A stretch of 64,000 bases of DNA from Salinarimonas sp. (lineage in GTDB: Bacteria > Pseudomonadota > Alphaproteobacteria > Rhizobiales > Beijerinckiaceae). The notes beneath the pieces are model-generated. The model made no database searches. It had not been told where the DNA came from and saw only the letters and a list, made by a program, of their open reading frames with translations. Position numbers and translations under genes: made by a program. Shown here in pieces: positions 15,861 through 25,615 of the stretch. The stretch covers positions 1,164,001-1,228,000 of the forward strand of contig NZ_CP157794.1 of assembly GCF_040111675.1 (NCBI RefSeq), given 5' to 3'. Each line of letters opens with the position of its first letter. Positions within the stretch are counted from its first letter, which is position 1.

Positions 15861-16030
15861 TCCCCTCGCCCTTGTGGCGAGGGGTCGGGGGTGTGGGTCG
15901 TGCAGAACCGTCTCGACGTGGATGCCGCGCGAACCGGCACCGTCGAGCTCGTCCCGAGACCACTCGCGCTGCATCGCGACCCACATCCGCCCCCTGCGGG
16001 GGCACCTTCTCCACAAGGGAGAAGGACGAG
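15861..16030. repeat. Long-hairpin repeat downstream of the operon
   Basis: The space between 15848 and 16151 has no gene. It holds nested inverted repeats: CCCCTCGCC/GGCGAGGGG (15862-15884), TGTGGGTCG (15892-15900) pairing with CGACCCACA (15977-15985), CCCCCTGCGGGGG (15990-16002) and CCTTCTCC/GGGAGAAGG (16005-16025). The whole folds as one long hairpin with a small hairpin at each end, like R1/R2 but with different sequence. It could also end operon transcription. Confidence 0.6.
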
Positions 16031-16070
16031 CGGCCGAGCCGCAAGGGAGAAGGACGAGCGGCCGAGCCGC
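16015..16070. repeat. Tandem 28-bp duplication
   Basis: Two exact head-to-tail copies of a 28-base unit beginning AAGGGAGAAGGACGAGCGGC (16015-16042 and 16043-16070) at the end of the palindromic repeat. It looks like replication slippage. Confidence 0.85.
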
Positions 16071-16151
16071 TCGCACCAGCGCCAAAGGGATTCAAGCCCC
16101 GGGTAAATGGATCAGCCACCCGGAGAGGGGAACGCCGTCGCGCTCGCGCTA

Positions 16152-17207
16152 GAGCAGATTCTCACCACTCGGGTTCATATCCTGCTGCGGTGAAGAAGTT
16201 CGCGCATTCCTCTGGCGGGAAGGCTTCGATGGCGTCGGCGACGGCGCTCCAGAGGGCGTCGCGCGTCCGGGCGGCGACCTTCCTGAGCAGGGCCTTCAGC
16301 TTGGCGAAGGCGTTCTCGATGGGGTTGAAGTCCGGGCTGTAGGGCGGCAGGAAGCGCAGCTCGGCTCCGGCCGCCTCGATGGCCTCGCGCACGGCGGGGG
16401 TCTTGTGGCTGGCGAGGTTGTCCATGATCACCACGTCGCCGGGGCTCAGCGTCGGAACCAGGACCTGCTGGACGTAGGCGAGGAAGCTCGCCGCGTTGAT
16501 CGCGCCGTCGATCAGCATCGGCGCGTCGATCCCGCCGATCCTGAGCCCGGCCACGAAGGTCGTGGTGCGCCAATGGCCGTGAGGGATGCCGGCGCGCAGG
16601 CGCTCGCCTTCGGGGGCGCGGCCCCGCAACCGCGCCATCTTGGTGTTGAGCCAGGTCTCGTCGATGAAGATCAGCCGCTGCGGGTCGAGCTCGGGCTGCT
16701 CCTCGAACCAGGCCTCGCGGGCCGCGGCGACGTCGGCGCGGTCCTGCTCGCTGGCGTGGCCGGACTTTTTTTGAACGTCAGGCCGTGGCGGCCGAAGAAG
16801 CGGTGCACCGTCGAGGGCGCGAAGCGCTCGCCGTGCTCGCGCTCGAGCCGCTCGGCGATCTCGACGAGGGTGAGATCCGGCGCCTCCTCCACCATCGCGA
16901 GGATGACCGGGCCGAGCGCCTCGATCCGCCCGGACCGCGTGTCGCCGCCTTGCGCCCGCGGCGCGACCGAGCCCGTCTCGCGCCGAAGGTTGAACCACTT
17001 CACCGCCGCGGACGGCGCGATCCCGAAGCGGTCCGCCGCGGCCCGGCGGCTCATGCCGGCATCGACCGCAGCGAGGACGCGCTGCCTCAGATCCATCGAG
17101 AGGGGCTTCGTCATGGCGGCTGGCCTCCTCCGCCAGCCTCTACCGTGAATCACGAACTGGCCTCGAAGGGAATCCCCCGCGCGATTCCATCAGGAAGCGA
17201 TCTGCTC
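16152..17207 (-). mobile_element. IS630-family insertion sequence
   Basis: Terminal inverted repeats GAGCAGAT (16152) and ATCTGCTC (17200-17207) are flanked on both sides by TA (16150-16151, 17208-17209), the target duplication typical of IS630/Tc1. The element is 1056 bp and contains one transposase read across a frameshift. It lies 9 bp from the neighbouring IS1182 element. Confidence 0.85.
16162..17114 (-). CDS. IS630-family transposase, two frames joined by frameshift
   Basis: The first frame starts at ATG 17114 ([20 protein letters not shown]) and encodes a helix-turn-helix region and a winged-helix part ending in GRHGLTFKK. The second frame, to 16162, carries the DDE catalytic domain: [12 protein letters not shown] (first Asp), [11 protein letters not shown] (second Asp) and [13 protein letters not shown] (Glu). 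The switch lies at a run of seven A on the coding strand (16766-16772), a classical slippery site used by IS630 elements for programmed frameshifting. Both halves are complete, so the element may be active. Confidence 0.87.
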
Positions 17208-17216
17208 TAGGGCTAG

Positions 17217-18695
17217 GAGGCTGTCCGAGTAATTTTCTGGACGTGGGAATCCGGTCGTGATTCTCTTGTTTCATGAGCACGAGCAAGACGTTTCGCCCCT
17301 GGGATGTCGAGCAGAGCTGGCTTCTGCCGCCGTCCATTCACGACTTCGTCCCGCCTGGGCACGCGGCGCACTTCGTGCGCGAGACGGTGCGTGAGGGGCT
17401 GGATCTGCGGGATATCCTGAGCGCCTACATCGAGCTGCGAGGCTATCCGCCGTATCATCCGGCGATGATGGTGGCGCTTCTGCTGTACGGCTACAGCCGC
17501 GGGGTCTACTCCTCGCGCCAGCTGGCGCGAGCCTGCGAGGAGCGGGTCGACTTCATGGCGGTGACGGGCCTGCAGCGGCCGGACTTCCGCACGATCGCGG
17601 ACTTCCGCAAGCGCCATCTCAAGGCGCTGGGGCGCCTGTTCGAGCAGGTGCTGCGCCTGTGCCGGGCGGCGGGACTGGTGCAGCTCGGGCACGTCGCTCT
17701 GGACGGCACGAAGATCAAGGCGAACGCCTCGCGGCACAAGGCGATGAGCTATGGCCGCATGAAGAGCGCGGAGCCGGCGCTGGCCGATGCGGTGGCGGGC
17801 TGGCTCGACCGGGCCGAGACGGCGGACCGCGAGGAGGATGCCGCGCACGGCGAGCGGCGCGGGGACGAGATGCCGGACTGGGCGGCGGACAAGCTGCGCC
17901 GGCTGGAGCGGATCCGGGCGGCCAAGGCCGCGCTGGAGGCCGAGGCGGCGGCGCCGGCGGGCGGCGAGGACGAGGACGGCCCCGGTCCCTCCAGCGGCAT
18001 GCAGGATCGCGGGCGGCCCAAGCGCGCGCCCGACGGCGGCCCGCCGGACAAGGCGCAGCGCAACTTCACCGACCCCGACAGCCGCATCCAGCCGACCCGC
18101 GACGGCTTCATCCAGGGCTACAACGCCCAGATCGCCGTCGACGCCGCCCACCAGGTGATCGTCGCCCACCGCCTCCAGAGCAATCCGGGCGACGTCGACG
18201 CCCTCGTCCCCCTGGTGGACGCCGTGCGCCGCAATCTCGGAGCCAAGCCCCGCGAGATCTCGGCGGACGCCGGCTTCTGCTCGGAGGCGAACCTCGGCGC
18301 CCTGAAGGCGCGCCGCATCCGCGCCTACGTCGCCGTCGGCCGCGCCAAGCACGCCACCGGGGTCCCGGCGACCGAGCGGCGCCTCTCGAAATCACCCCTG
18401 ACCCGGGCCATGGCCGAGACGCTCGCCCGCGCCGGGCGGCGCAGCCGCTACAGGCTGCGCAAGCAGGTCGTCGAGCCCGTCTTCGGGCAGATCAAGCAGG
18501 ATCGCGGGATGCGCCAGCTCCTCTTGCGCGGCCTCGGCGCCGTCAGGGCCGAATGGGCGCTCGTCTGCACCGCTCACAACATCGCGAAGCTCGTCGCCGC
18601 TCACAACCGACCGAGGCCGGCCGGATGAGACGGGGCGAACGCGTCCCGCGAACGAAACGCACTCGCGTCGCAGAACGAATTAGCTGGACAGCCTC
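17217..18695 (+). mobile_element. IS1182-family insertion sequence
   Basis: Inverted ends GAGGCTGTCC-GAG-TAATT on the left and the complement of GAGGCTGTCC-AGC-TAATT on the right delimit 1479 bp. CTAG flanks both sides (17213-17216 and 18696-18699), consistent with a 4-bp target duplication. The right flank CTAG contains the stop codon of the neighbouring HlyD gene. Confidence 0.85.
17273..18628 (+). CDS. IS1182-family transposase
   Basis: A 451-residue intact transposase. It starts with the typical TFRPWDVEQSWLLPPSIHDF, followed by the DUF772 region GYPPYHPAMMVALLLYGYSRG. The DDE domain has VALDGTKIKANASRH (first Asp), ISADAGFCSEANL (second Asp) and KQVVEPVFGQIKQDRGMRQ (Glu). A highly charged Ala/Gly-rich insert lies between residues ~180 and 260. 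It starts 56 bp inside the element's left end. Confidence 0.93.
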   Translation: MSTSKTFRPWDVEQSWLLPPSIHDFVPPGHAAHFVRETVREGLDLRDILSAYIELRGYPPYHPAMMVALLLYGYSRGVYSSRQLARACEERVDFMAVTGLQRPDFRTIADFRKRHLKALGRLFEQVLRLCRAAGLVQLGHVALDGTKIKANASRHKAMSYGRMKSAEPALADAVAGWLDRAETADREEDAAHGERRGDEMPDWAADKLRRLERIRAAKAALEAEAAAPAGGEDEDGPGPSSGMQDRGRPKRAPDGGPPDKAQRNFTDPDSRIQPTRDGFIQGYNAQIAVDAAHQVIVAHRLQSNPGDVDALVPLVDAVRRNLGAKPREISADAGFCSEANLGALKARRIRAYVAVGRAKHATGVPATERRLSKSPLTRAMAETLARAGRRSRYRLRKQVVEPVFGQIKQDRGMRQLLLRGLGAVRAEWALVCTAHNIAKLVAAHNRPRPAG

Positions 18696-19892
18696 CTAGA
18701 TCTCCTCCCGCGCCACCACCGCCCCGCCCGGTGCGATGCGGTCGCTCGCGTGGAGGATGACGGTCTCGCCCGGCTCGAGGCCCGAGAGTACCTGCGCGCT
18801 GCGCATCGTGCGCTCGCCGAGCGCGACCACCCGCACCTGCGCGACGCCGTCCTCGACGACGAAGACGGCCCAGTCTTCGCCTTCGCGGAAGAGCGCGCCG
18901 AGGGGGACCTGCACCACGTCCTCCTCCTGCCAGACCACGATGCGGGCCACGACCCGGTAGCGGTGGCCGAGCTTGCCGTTCGCGGCCGTCGGATCGAGGA
19001 GGGCGATGATCACGCGCACGCGCTGCTCCTCGATGCCGAGCGCGGAGACCTCGGTGAAGGCCGTGGGCTCCACCCGCACGACCCGGGCCTGGAGCGGCTT
19101 CTCCCCGCCCCAATCGTCGATCACCGCCGGAGCGCCCGGCTCGACCCGCACCGCCTCGCGGGAGAGGAGGTCGACCACGACCTCCAGCCGCGAGGGGTCG
19201 CCCACCTCGACGAGGGGCGCGCCGGGCTGGACCACCTGCTCGCTCTCGACCACCACGTCGAGCACCCGGCCGTCGACCGGCGAGCGCACCTGGACGCAGC
19301 AGGACGCGGACGGTTCGGATTCGCTGCCGGGCTGGATCAGGTTCGCCCGCGCGCTCTCGAGCTCGCGCACCCGTACGTCGCGGGTCGCTTGCGCCGAGGC
19401 GAGCGCGCTCTCCGCCGTGCGAACCGCGAGGCGGGTGCGGTCGAGCTCGCGCGCGGAGATCGCCTCGCGGCGGGAGAGCTCCATGGCGCGCTCGAGATCG
19501 CTCTCGGCGAACTCGAGCTCGGCGGCGGCCTGGCTCACCTGCGCCTCCGCCAGCGCCACGGCGGAGGCGGCCGCCTCGACGGCGGCCTCGGCCACGCGCT
19601 GGGAGCGGATGTCGAGGAAGCCCGGCGCCATCGGCTCGATGACGGCGAGCAGCGTCTCGTCGGCCACGACCACGTCCCCCACGTGCCGGGGCGAGCGCTG
19701 CAGCGTGCCGCCGATGGGCGCGGAGATCGTGTAGACGTCCTCGATGCGCGTCACGCCCTCGTCCTCGACCGTGACGGACATCGGACCGGCGGCGATGATC
19801 GCGAGGTCGGCGGGGATCGGCCGGGGCCACAGGGCCCAGGCGGTCGCGGCGACGAGGGCGAGGATCGCGATCGCGATGACGAGGCGCTTCAT
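18696..19892 (-). CDS. HlyD-family periplasmic adaptor of an ABC exporter
   Basis: A 398-residue membrane fusion protein. An uncleaved N-terminal anchor (RLVIAIAILALVAATAWALW) is followed by a biotinyl-lipoyl half (VYTISAPIGGTLQRSPRHVGD), a long Ala/Glu-rich coiled-coil hairpin (residues ~105-190), the second lipoyl half (VRSPVDGRVLDVVVESEQVV) and beta-barrel domains. A Cys-Cys pair occurs at ~206. It is the third gene of the transporter operon, 4 bases after the permease stop. Its TAG stop lies within the CTAG duplicated by the IS1182 element, so the coding sequence is apparently intact. Confidence 0.88.
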   Translation of the reverse strand: MKRLVIAIAILALVAATAWALWPRPIPADLAIIAAGPMSVTVEDEGVTRIEDVYTISAPIGGTLQRSPRHVGDVVVADETLLAVIEPMAPGFLDIRSQRVAEAAVEAAASAVALAEAQVSQAAAELEFAESDLERAMELSRREAISARELDRTRLAVRTAESALASAQATRDVRVRELESARANLIQPGSESEPSASCCVQVRSPVDGRVLDVVVESEQVVQPGAPLVEVGDPSRLEVVVDLLSREAVRVEPGAPAVIDDWGGEKPLQARVVRVEPTAFTEVSALGIEEQRVRVIIALLDPTAANGKLGHRYRVVARIVVWQEEDVVQVPLGALFREGEDWAVFVVEDGVAQVRVVALGERTMRSAQVLSGLEPGETVILHASDRIAPGGAVVAREEI

Positions 19893-19896
19893 GGCG

Positions 19897-22260
19897 TCAT
19901 TCTCGGGTTTTCAGGACGGCGATGAGGTCGAGGCGGTCGATGCGCCGGCGCACGATCAGCCCCGAGACGAGGGCGGCGCCGATGACGACGAGGCTCGCGT
20001 AGGCGTAGACCTCGCGGTTGACGACGAGGGGCACGCGGTAGAGCTCGCTCTCGAAACCCGTTGCCATGGCCACCGCGAAGCCGTAGCCGATCAGCCAGCC
20101 GACGGGCTGGGCCAGCAGCACGAGGATCGCGAGCTCGGAGAGCAGGATCCAGGAGATCTCGGCCTTGGTGAAGCCGAGCACGCGCAGGGAGGCGAGCTCG
20201 CGGCCCTGCTCGGAGAGCGAGATGCGCGCGAAATTGTAGACGACCCCGAAGGCGATGATGGCCGCGAGGGAGACGTAGACGGAGGCCATCATCAGGAGGT
20301 TCTCCGCCAGCGTCTCGCGGAACTTGGCCAGCGACACGCGCTGGAGCGCGACGAAGCTCGCGGCCGGGATCGCCTTCAGCTCGGCGAAAAGGGCCTCGGA
20401 TCGCGTCTCGTCGAGGGAGAGATGCACCCCCGAGACGAGGGCGCCCTCGCGCATCAGGCGGTTGACGACGCCCATGTCGGCATAGGCCATCAGCCCGAGA
20501 TAGCCCTCGACCACCATGGCGACGGGCATCGTCACCGTGCGGCGATCGCCCGCCATCAGCTCGACCTCGACCACGTCCCCTGTTTCCGCGCCGAGGATGG
20601 CGGCGAGCTGGTCGGAGAGGGCGAGGCCGGTCTCGGGCATGCGCACGGGGTCGAGATCGCTGTCGAGGACGCTCGAGAGGTCCGGGTCCTGCGGCTTGCC
20701 GGTGATGGCGACGCGCCGCTCGACGTGGCCGTGGCGGATCTTCACCGGCACGGTGCGGTAGGGCTCGGCCGCCATCACGCCGGGCAGGCGCGCGATCTCG
20801 TAGGCGGCGGTGGCCTCGCGCTCGCCGACGAAGGTGATGGTGGCGTCCTGCCTGTCGGCGCGGTGGAAGGTGACGTCGATCATGTACTCGATCGAGCCGA
20901 AGGACCACAGCGAGCCGACCAGGATCGCGGTGGCGAGGGAGACGCCGAAGAGGCCGCCGAGCGAGCGCCCGGGATAGCGCACGAGGTGGCGCATGGTGAT
21001 CACGCCCGATTGCGGCAGGCGCATCAGCCCGTGCAGGCGATCGAGCAGCGTGCGCCGGTAGCGCGCCGGCGCGGGCGGGGTCATGGCGACGGCGGGCGCG
21101 AGGGTGACGACGCCCCAGACCGCCTTCAGCGCCCCGACGACCGCGGCGGCGAGCGTGATGCCGACGGCGACGAGGTAGACCGCGGGGTCCATGCGGAAGA
21201 TCAGGAAGGGAAAGGAGAAGAACTCGCCGTAGAGCCGCGTCAGCGAGGCGCCGAGCCAGGTGCCGGCGCCGGCGCCGAGCGCTGCGCCGATCAGCGCGAT
21301 GGCGGCGACGAATTTCAGATAGTGCATCCCCACGGCGAGGTTGGAATAGCCGAGCGCCTTCAGGAGCCCGATCTGCTCGCGCTCGAGTGTGATCAGCCGC
21401 GCCAGCGTCATGTTGACGAGGAAGGCCGCGACGACCAGGAAGATCGGCGGCAGGATGCGGCTCATGGCCTGGAGCTGGGTCAGCTCGGCGTCGAGGAAGG
21501 CGTGGGAGAGCTGGTCCTTGCGCCCGTGCGCGCCCTCGCCGCCGTAGGGGGCGAGGACGCGGTCGATCTCCTCGACGACGGCGCTCTCCGAGGCCCCGCG
21601 CAGGAGCCGCACCCGCAGGTCCGAGAAGGCGCCCTCGAGGTCGTAGGCGGCGGCGAGGGCGGAGCGCGACATCCACACGACGCCGAAGCGCCGGTCGTCG
21701 GGCATCAGGTCCCAGGGGCCGAGCGCGTAGACGAATTCCGGCGAGAGCGCGGTGCCGACGATCACGAGCTCGCGCTTCACGCCGTTGAGGATCGCCTCGA
21801 AGCTCGAGCCGATCCCGTAGCCGTGGGCCTCGGCGAAGGGCTCGGAGACGACGACCTCCCGCGTGGCGCCCGGCAGCGGCGTGCGCCCGGAGCGCAGCGT
21901 GATCAAGTCGAGGGCCTGCGGGCCGTAATCGGGCAGCGAGACGAAGATGGCGGAGGCCGGCTCCGGCATGCCGGCGATGTCGAGGAGCGCGATCTTGCCG
22001 ACGCGGGTCTCGACCGCGCCGACACCGTCGATCGCCGCGATCTCGGCGGCGACGCGCTCGGGCGCACGGGTGACGCCGGCGAAGACGTCGGAGAAGCGGT
22101 TGCGCTCGTAATAGGCGGCGCGGGTCTCGAACAGCGAGGCGTGGGCGCCCACCCCCAGGATCAGCGTCGCGACCCCCGCCGCCATGACGAGCGCGATGGC
22201 GAGCGCCTGCGGCCAGAGCCGCACCAGGTCGCGCAGGAGCTTGCGATCGAGAGCGCCCAT
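19897..22260 (-). CDS. FtsX-like ABC transporter permease
   Basis: A 787-residue permease starting [20 protein letters not shown] with a first transmembrane segment [20 protein letters not shown] large periplasmic region follows, then two FtsX-type membrane blocks: [22 protein letters not shown] with [14 protein letters not shown], and [21 protein letters not shown] with [17 protein letters not shown]. The duplicated FtsX architecture (about eight membrane segments) resembles DevC/LolC-like exporters. It starts 4 bases after the ATPase stop. Together with the ATPase and HlyD adaptor it should form a MacB-like or DevBCA-like exporter; the substrate is unknown. Confidence 0.88.
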   Translation of the reverse strand: MGALDRKLLRDLVRLWPQALAIALVMAAGVATLILGVGAHASLFETRAAYYERNRFSDVFAGVTRAPERVAAEIAAIDGVGAVETRVGKIALLDIAGMPEPASAIFVSLPDYGPQALDLITLRSGRTPLPGATREVVVSEPFAEAHGYGIGSSFEAILNGVKRELVIVGTALSPEFVYALGPWDLMPDDRRFGVVWMSRSALAAAYDLEGAFSDLRVRLLRGASESAVVEEIDRVLAPYGGEGAHGRKDQLSHAFLDAELTQLQAMSRILPPIFLVVAAFLVNMTLARLITLEREQIGLLKALGYSNLAVGMHYLKFVAAIALIGAALGAGAGTWLGASLTRLYGEFFSFPFLIFRMDPAVYLVAVGITLAAAVVGALKAVWGVVTLAPAVAMTPPAPARYRRTLLDRLHGLMRLPQSGVITMRHLVRYPGRSLGGLFGVSLATAILVGSLWSFGSIEYMIDVTFHRADRQDATITFVGEREATAAYEIARLPGVMAAEPYRTVPVKIRHGHVERRVAITGKPQDPDLSSVLDSDLDPVRMPETGLALSDQLAAILGAETGDVVEVELMAGDRRTVTMPVAMVVEGYLGLMAYADMGVVNRLMREGALVSGVHLSLDETRSEALFAELKAIPAASFVALQRVSLAKFRETLAENLLMMASVYVSLAAIIAFGVVYNFARISLSEQGRELASLRVLGFTKAEISWILLSELAILVLLAQPVGWLIGYGFAVAMATGFESELYRVPLVVNREVYAYASLVVIGAALVSGLIVRRRIDRLDLIAVLKTRE

Positions 22261-22264
22261 CACC

Positions 22265-22987
22265 TCACCACGTGATCTCTTCGGGCCGCAGACGGCCGGC
22301 ATTCTCCTCGACGGCGTGGATGCGCCCGTCGGCGAAGCGCACCACCCGATGGGCGATGGCGGCGATGCCGGCATTGTGGGTGATGACGAGCGTCGTCGCG
22401 CCGAAGGCCTCGTTGACGCGCATGAGCGCCTCGAGCACCTTCACGCCGGTCTTGGAATCGAGCGCGCCGGTGGGCTCGTCGCAGAGCAGCACCTCCGGGC
22501 GCTTGGCGATGGCGCGGGCGATGGCGACGCGCTGCTGCTCGCCCCCCGAGAGCTGGGCCGGAAAATGGTCCATCCGGTCGCCGAGCCCGACGATGTCGAG
22601 CGCCTCCTCCGGGCGCATCGGGTTCCTCGCGATCTCGGTGACGAGGCGGACGTTCTCGCGCGCCGAGAGGCTCGGCACGAGATTGTAGAACTGGAAGACG
22701 AAGCCGACGTGGTCGCGGCGGTAGACGGTGAGCTCCGCGTCGCTCGAGCGGGCGAGATCGTGGTCCTGGAACCAGGCGTCGCCGGAGCTCGGCCGGTCGA
22801 GGCCGCCGATGATGTTGAGGAAGGTCGACTTGCCCGAGCCCGACGGGCCGAGCAGCACGACGAACTCGCCGGCGCGGGCCTCGAAGTCGACGCCGCGCAG
22901 CGCATGCACCTCGACCTCGCCGGTCCGGTAGACCTTGGCGAGCTTCGACGTCCTGAAGACGAGCGGGGGAGGGGTCTCGACGTTCAT
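22265..22987 (-). CDS. ABC transporter ATP-binding protein (LolD/MacB type)
   Basis: A 240-residue ATPase: Walker [16 protein letters not shown]-loop region [14 protein letters not shown], signature [15 protein letters not shown], Walker [14 protein letters not shown] and the H-loop TTLVITHN. The Q-loop and signature style is that of MacB/LolD/DevA proteins that work with FtsX-like permeases. ATG 22987 is chosen because family similarity begins there; an in-frame ATG at 23023 would add 12 residues. It is first in a three-gene operon. Confidence 0.92.
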   Translation of the reverse strand: MNVETPPPLVFRTSKLAKVYRTGEVEVHALRGVDFEARAGEFVVLLGPSGSGKSTFLNIIGGLDRPSSGDAWFQDHDLARSSDAELTVYRRDHVGFVFQFYNLVPSLSARENVRLVTEIARNPMRPEEALDIVGLGDRMDHFPAQLSGGEQQRVAIARAIAKRPEVLLCDEPTGALDSKTGVKVLEALMRVNEAFGATTLVITHNAGIAAIAHRVVRFADGRIHAVEENAGRLRPEEITW

Positions 22988-23040
22988 GAATGGCGAGAAA
23001 TACCGCTTTATGGCCCTCCGCAATGACGAGGATCAAAGAT

Positions 23041-23251
23041 TAGGCGCGAAAATCGCGAGAAATCGCGAAAACCACAGTTTCGCCGTTTTCGCGCCCGAAC
23101 GCCGCCCCGATGGGCTGCGATCAATGATCATGCCTCGCTGGTTCGGGCCCCGGTCTACCGGACACGTCAGCCCCCCAGCCCCCCGGTTCATCGGGGTTCC
23201 GAACGAAAACAGTCAGAGGCGGGCCGTCCTTCGGGACGGCCCAATTTTTTT
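23041..23251 (+). ncRNA. Candidate small RNA ending in a strong intrinsic terminator
   Basis: The 409-base gap between the ABC operon and cpdB has no plausible protein. It contains a perfect 10-bp stem GGCGCGAAAA/TTTTCGCGCC (23043-23052, 23086-23095), a long stem GTTCGG-G-CCCCG (23141-23152) pairing with CGGGG-TT-CCGAAC (23192-23204), and then an orphan terminator. No plus-strand gene precedes the terminator, so a free-standing transcript is likely. No database family was recognised. The 5' end is a guess. Confidence 0.5.
23221..23251 (+). terminator. Strong rho-independent terminator without an upstream gene
   Basis: GGGCCGTCC, loop TTCG, GGACGGCCC (a perfect 9-bp GC-rich stem with a stable tetraloop) followed by AATTTTTTT. 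On the other strand there is no T-run, so it acts on plus-strand transcription. Confidence 0.9.
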
Positions 23252-23396
23252 GGGGCTCCGGGTGCGGACGAGGTGCGAAATTCGCCTTTTTGGCCCTGTG
23301 GAAATCGGGCGTATCGTCTTCCCCCGGTCACGTTTCCGGCGCATCGCTGCCGATCAGCGGTCGCGCGCGAAGACGCGACCCCGGAGACGACAGCTC

Positions 23397-25373
23397 ATGA
23401 CCCGAACCACCCCGATCCTCACCCGCCGCGGCTTCCTCGCCGGCGCCGCGGCCGGCGGCGCCCTCGTCGCGCTGCATCCGTTCTCGGCGCTGGCCCAGGC
23501 GAACACGGCGCATCTGCGCATCATGGAGACGACGGACCTCCACGTTCACGTCTTCCCCTACGACTACTACGCCGACAAGCCCGTCGACACGCTCGGCCTG
23601 TCGCGCACGGCGGCGCATATCCGCGCCATCCGCGCCGAGGCGAACAACGCGCTCCTCGTCGACAACGGCGACTTCCTGCAGGGCAACCCGATGGGCGACT
23701 TCATCGCCTACGAGCGCGGCATGAAGGACGGCGACCTCCATCCGATCGTCGCGGCGATGAACGTGCTCGGCTACGACGCCGGCACGCTCGGCAACCACGA
23801 GTTCAACTACGGCCTGTCCTTCCTGGAGAAGACGCTCGCCGGCGCGAACTTCCCCGTGGTCTGCGCGAACGTCGCCACCGGCGCGCTCGCCGCCAACGCC
23901 CGCTACGACCGCACCTACGTGAAGCCCTACGTGATCCTCGATCGCATGGTCCGCGACGGCGCCGGCGCCGAGCACCCGATCAGGATCGGCCTCATCGGCT
24001 TCGTGCCGCCGCAGATCATGAACTGGGACAAGCGCCACCTCGAGGGCAACGTCTCCGCCCGCGACATCGCCGCCGCCGCCAAGGCCTTCGTGCCGCAGAT
24101 GCGCGAGGAGGGCGCGCAGATCGTCATCGCCCTCTCGCATTCCGGCATCGACCCCGCCGCCGGCGAGGGCGCGGAGAACGCCGCGATGCTGCTCGCCGGC
24201 ATCGAGGGCATCGACGCCCTCGTGCTCGGCCACCAGCACCTCGTCTTCCCGGGCGACGCCTTCGCGGACATGGCCGGCGTCGACGCCGAGAAGGGCCTCC
24301 TGCGCGGCAAGCCGGCCGCCATGGGCGGCTTCTGGGGCTCGCATCTGGGCGTCCTCGACCTGCTGCTCGAGCGCACGGCGGACGGCTGGCGCATCGCCGC
24401 CTCCACCTCCGAGGCGCGCCCGATCTCCAAGCGCAACGAGGATCGCTCGATCACCGCGCTCGTCGCGGACGAGGCCGACGTGCTCGCGGCCGTGCAGGCC
24501 GAGCACGAGGCGACGCTCGCCTATGTCCGCCGCCCGGTGGGCGAGACGGCGGCGCCGCTGCATTCCTATTTCGCGCTCGTCGCCGACGATCCGTCGGTGC
24601 AGGTCGTGAGCCAGGCGCAGACCTGGTACATCGCGCAGATGATGCAGGGCACCGAGTGGGAGGGCCTGCCCATCCTCTCCGCCGCCGCGCCATTCAAGGC
24701 CGGCGGCCGCGGCGGGCCCGAGTACTACACGGACGTGCCGGTGGGGCCGGTGGCGATCAAGAACGTCGCCGACCTCTACCTCTACCCGAACACCGTGCGC
24801 GCGATGGTCGTCGACGGGGCGACGGTGAAGGAATGGCTCGAGATGTCGGCGGGCATGTTCAACCGGGTCGAGCCGGGCGCGGCCGACCAGGCGCTGATCA
24901 ATCCCGACTTCCCGAGCTACAATTTCGACGTCATCGACGGCGTGACCTACGAGATCGACCTCACCCGGCCGGCGAGGTACGACTCGAAGGGCGAGCTCGC
25001 GAACCCGGACGCCTCGCGCATCGTGAACCTGTCCTTCGAGGGCCGGCCGGTGGACCCGGCGGAGCGCTTCGTCGTCGCGACGAACAATTACCGCGCGGGC
25101 GGCGGCGGCAATTTCCCCGGCGTGACCGAGGACAAGGTCGTCTTCGTCGGGCCGGACACCAACCGCGACGTGCTGGTGCGCTACATCGTCGAGCAGGGCA
25201 CGATCGACCCGCGCGCGGACGCCAACTGGCGCTTCGCGCCCGTCTCCGGCGCGACGGTGCTGTTCGACACCGGCCCGAAGGCCCGCGACCTCGTCGCGGA
25301 CGTGAAGGCGGTGACGATCGAGCCCGCCGGCGAGGGCGAGAACGGCTTCGCGCGGTTCCGCATCACGCTGTGA
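23397..25373 (+). CDS. cpdB: 2',3'-cyclic-nucleotide 2'-phosphodiesterase/3'-nucleotidase, Tat-exported
   Basis: A 658-residue protein, normal for CpdB. The Tat signal [10 protein letters not shown] is at residues 9-18, with probable cleavage after ALA near residue 33. The N-terminal metallophosphatase domain has [47 protein letters not shown] and GHQH. The C-terminal nucleotidase domain has [13 protein letters not shown]. In the periplasm it degrades 2',3'-cyclic nucleotides and 3'-nucleotides to nucleosides and phosphate. ATG 23397 is preferred because the signal peptide begins there. It and PhoX are both periplasmic phosphate-releasing enzymes. No clear Pho box was found upstream. Confidence 0.93.
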   Translation: MTRTTPILTRRGFLAGAAAGGALVALHPFSALAQANTAHLRIMETTDLHVHVFPYDYYADKPVDTLGLSRTAAHIRAIRAEANNALLVDNGDFLQGNPMGDFIAYERGMKDGDLHPIVAAMNVLGYDAGTLGNHEFNYGLSFLEKTLAGANFPVVCANVATGALAANARYDRTYVKPYVILDRMVRDGAGAEHPIRIGLIGFVPPQIMNWDKRHLEGNVSARDIAAAAKAFVPQMREEGAQIVIALSHSGIDPAAGEGAENAAMLLAGIEGIDALVLGHQHLVFPGDAFADMAGVDAEKGLLRGKPAAMGGFWGSHLGVLDLLLERTADGWRIAASTSEARPISKRNEDRSITALVADEADVLAAVQAEHEATLAYVRRPVGETAAPLHSYFALVADDPSVQVVSQAQTWYIAQMMQGTEWEGLPILSAAAPFKAGGRGGPEYYTDVPVGPVAIKNVADLYLYPNTVRAMVVDGATVKEWLEMSAGMFNRVEPGAADQALINPDFPSYNFDVIDGVTYEIDLTRPARYDSKGELANPDASRIVNLSFEGRPVDPAERFVVATNNYRAGGGGNFPGVTEDKVVFVGPDTNRDVLVRYIVEQGTIDPRADANWRFAPVSGATVLFDTGPKARDLVADVKAVTIEPAGEGENGFARFRITL

Positions 25374-25384
25374 CGTGAGGCCAT

Positions 25385-25410
25385 GGGGCGCTCCGGCGAC
25401 GGGGCGCCCC
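25385..25410 (+). terminator. Possible terminator after cpdB
   Basis: A 7-bp inverted repeat GGGGCGC/GCGCCCC with a 12-base loop begins 11 bases after the cpdB stop. No T-run follows, so it is weak as an intrinsic terminator; the R2 repeat directly downstream may contribute. Confidence 0.35.
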
Positions 25411-25413
25411 TCC

Positions 25414-25603
25414 TGTCGTCCCCGGCCGGAGCGCCGCAGGCGCGGAGGGGAAGGGGACCCAGCGCAGGATGAGCGCCGAAGGCGCTCCACGGCCGCCGAC
25501 CAGGCGGCTGGTCGCCGCCGAATGCCGCCGCTACGCGGCGCCCATGTCATGCTGGGTCCCCTTCCCCTCCGGTCGCTACGCGACCTCCGGCCGGGGATGA
25601 CAC
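25414..25603. repeat. R2 palindromic repeat (intact copy)
   Basis: About 190 bp between convergent cpdB and GH13 genes. The ends CCCCGGCCGGAGCGCC and CTCCGGCCGGGGATGAC are nested hairpins, and internal AGGGGAAGGGGACCCAGC pairs with GCTGGGTCCCCTTCCCCT. It serves as the empty-site reference for the IS110 insertion at 11123. Confidence 0.8.
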
Positions 25604-25615
25604 GGGTGGAGCCTC

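Noticed and set aside
16162..17114. IS630 transposase as a pseudogene because of its frameshift
   Set aside because: The frame change lies at a seven-A slippery run and both halves are complete, as in IS630 elements that use programmed frameshifting.
23270..23396. A Pho box upstream of cpdB
   Set aside because: A GGTCAC half-site with a weak partner at the right spacing is present, but the match of the second half-site is too poor to call.
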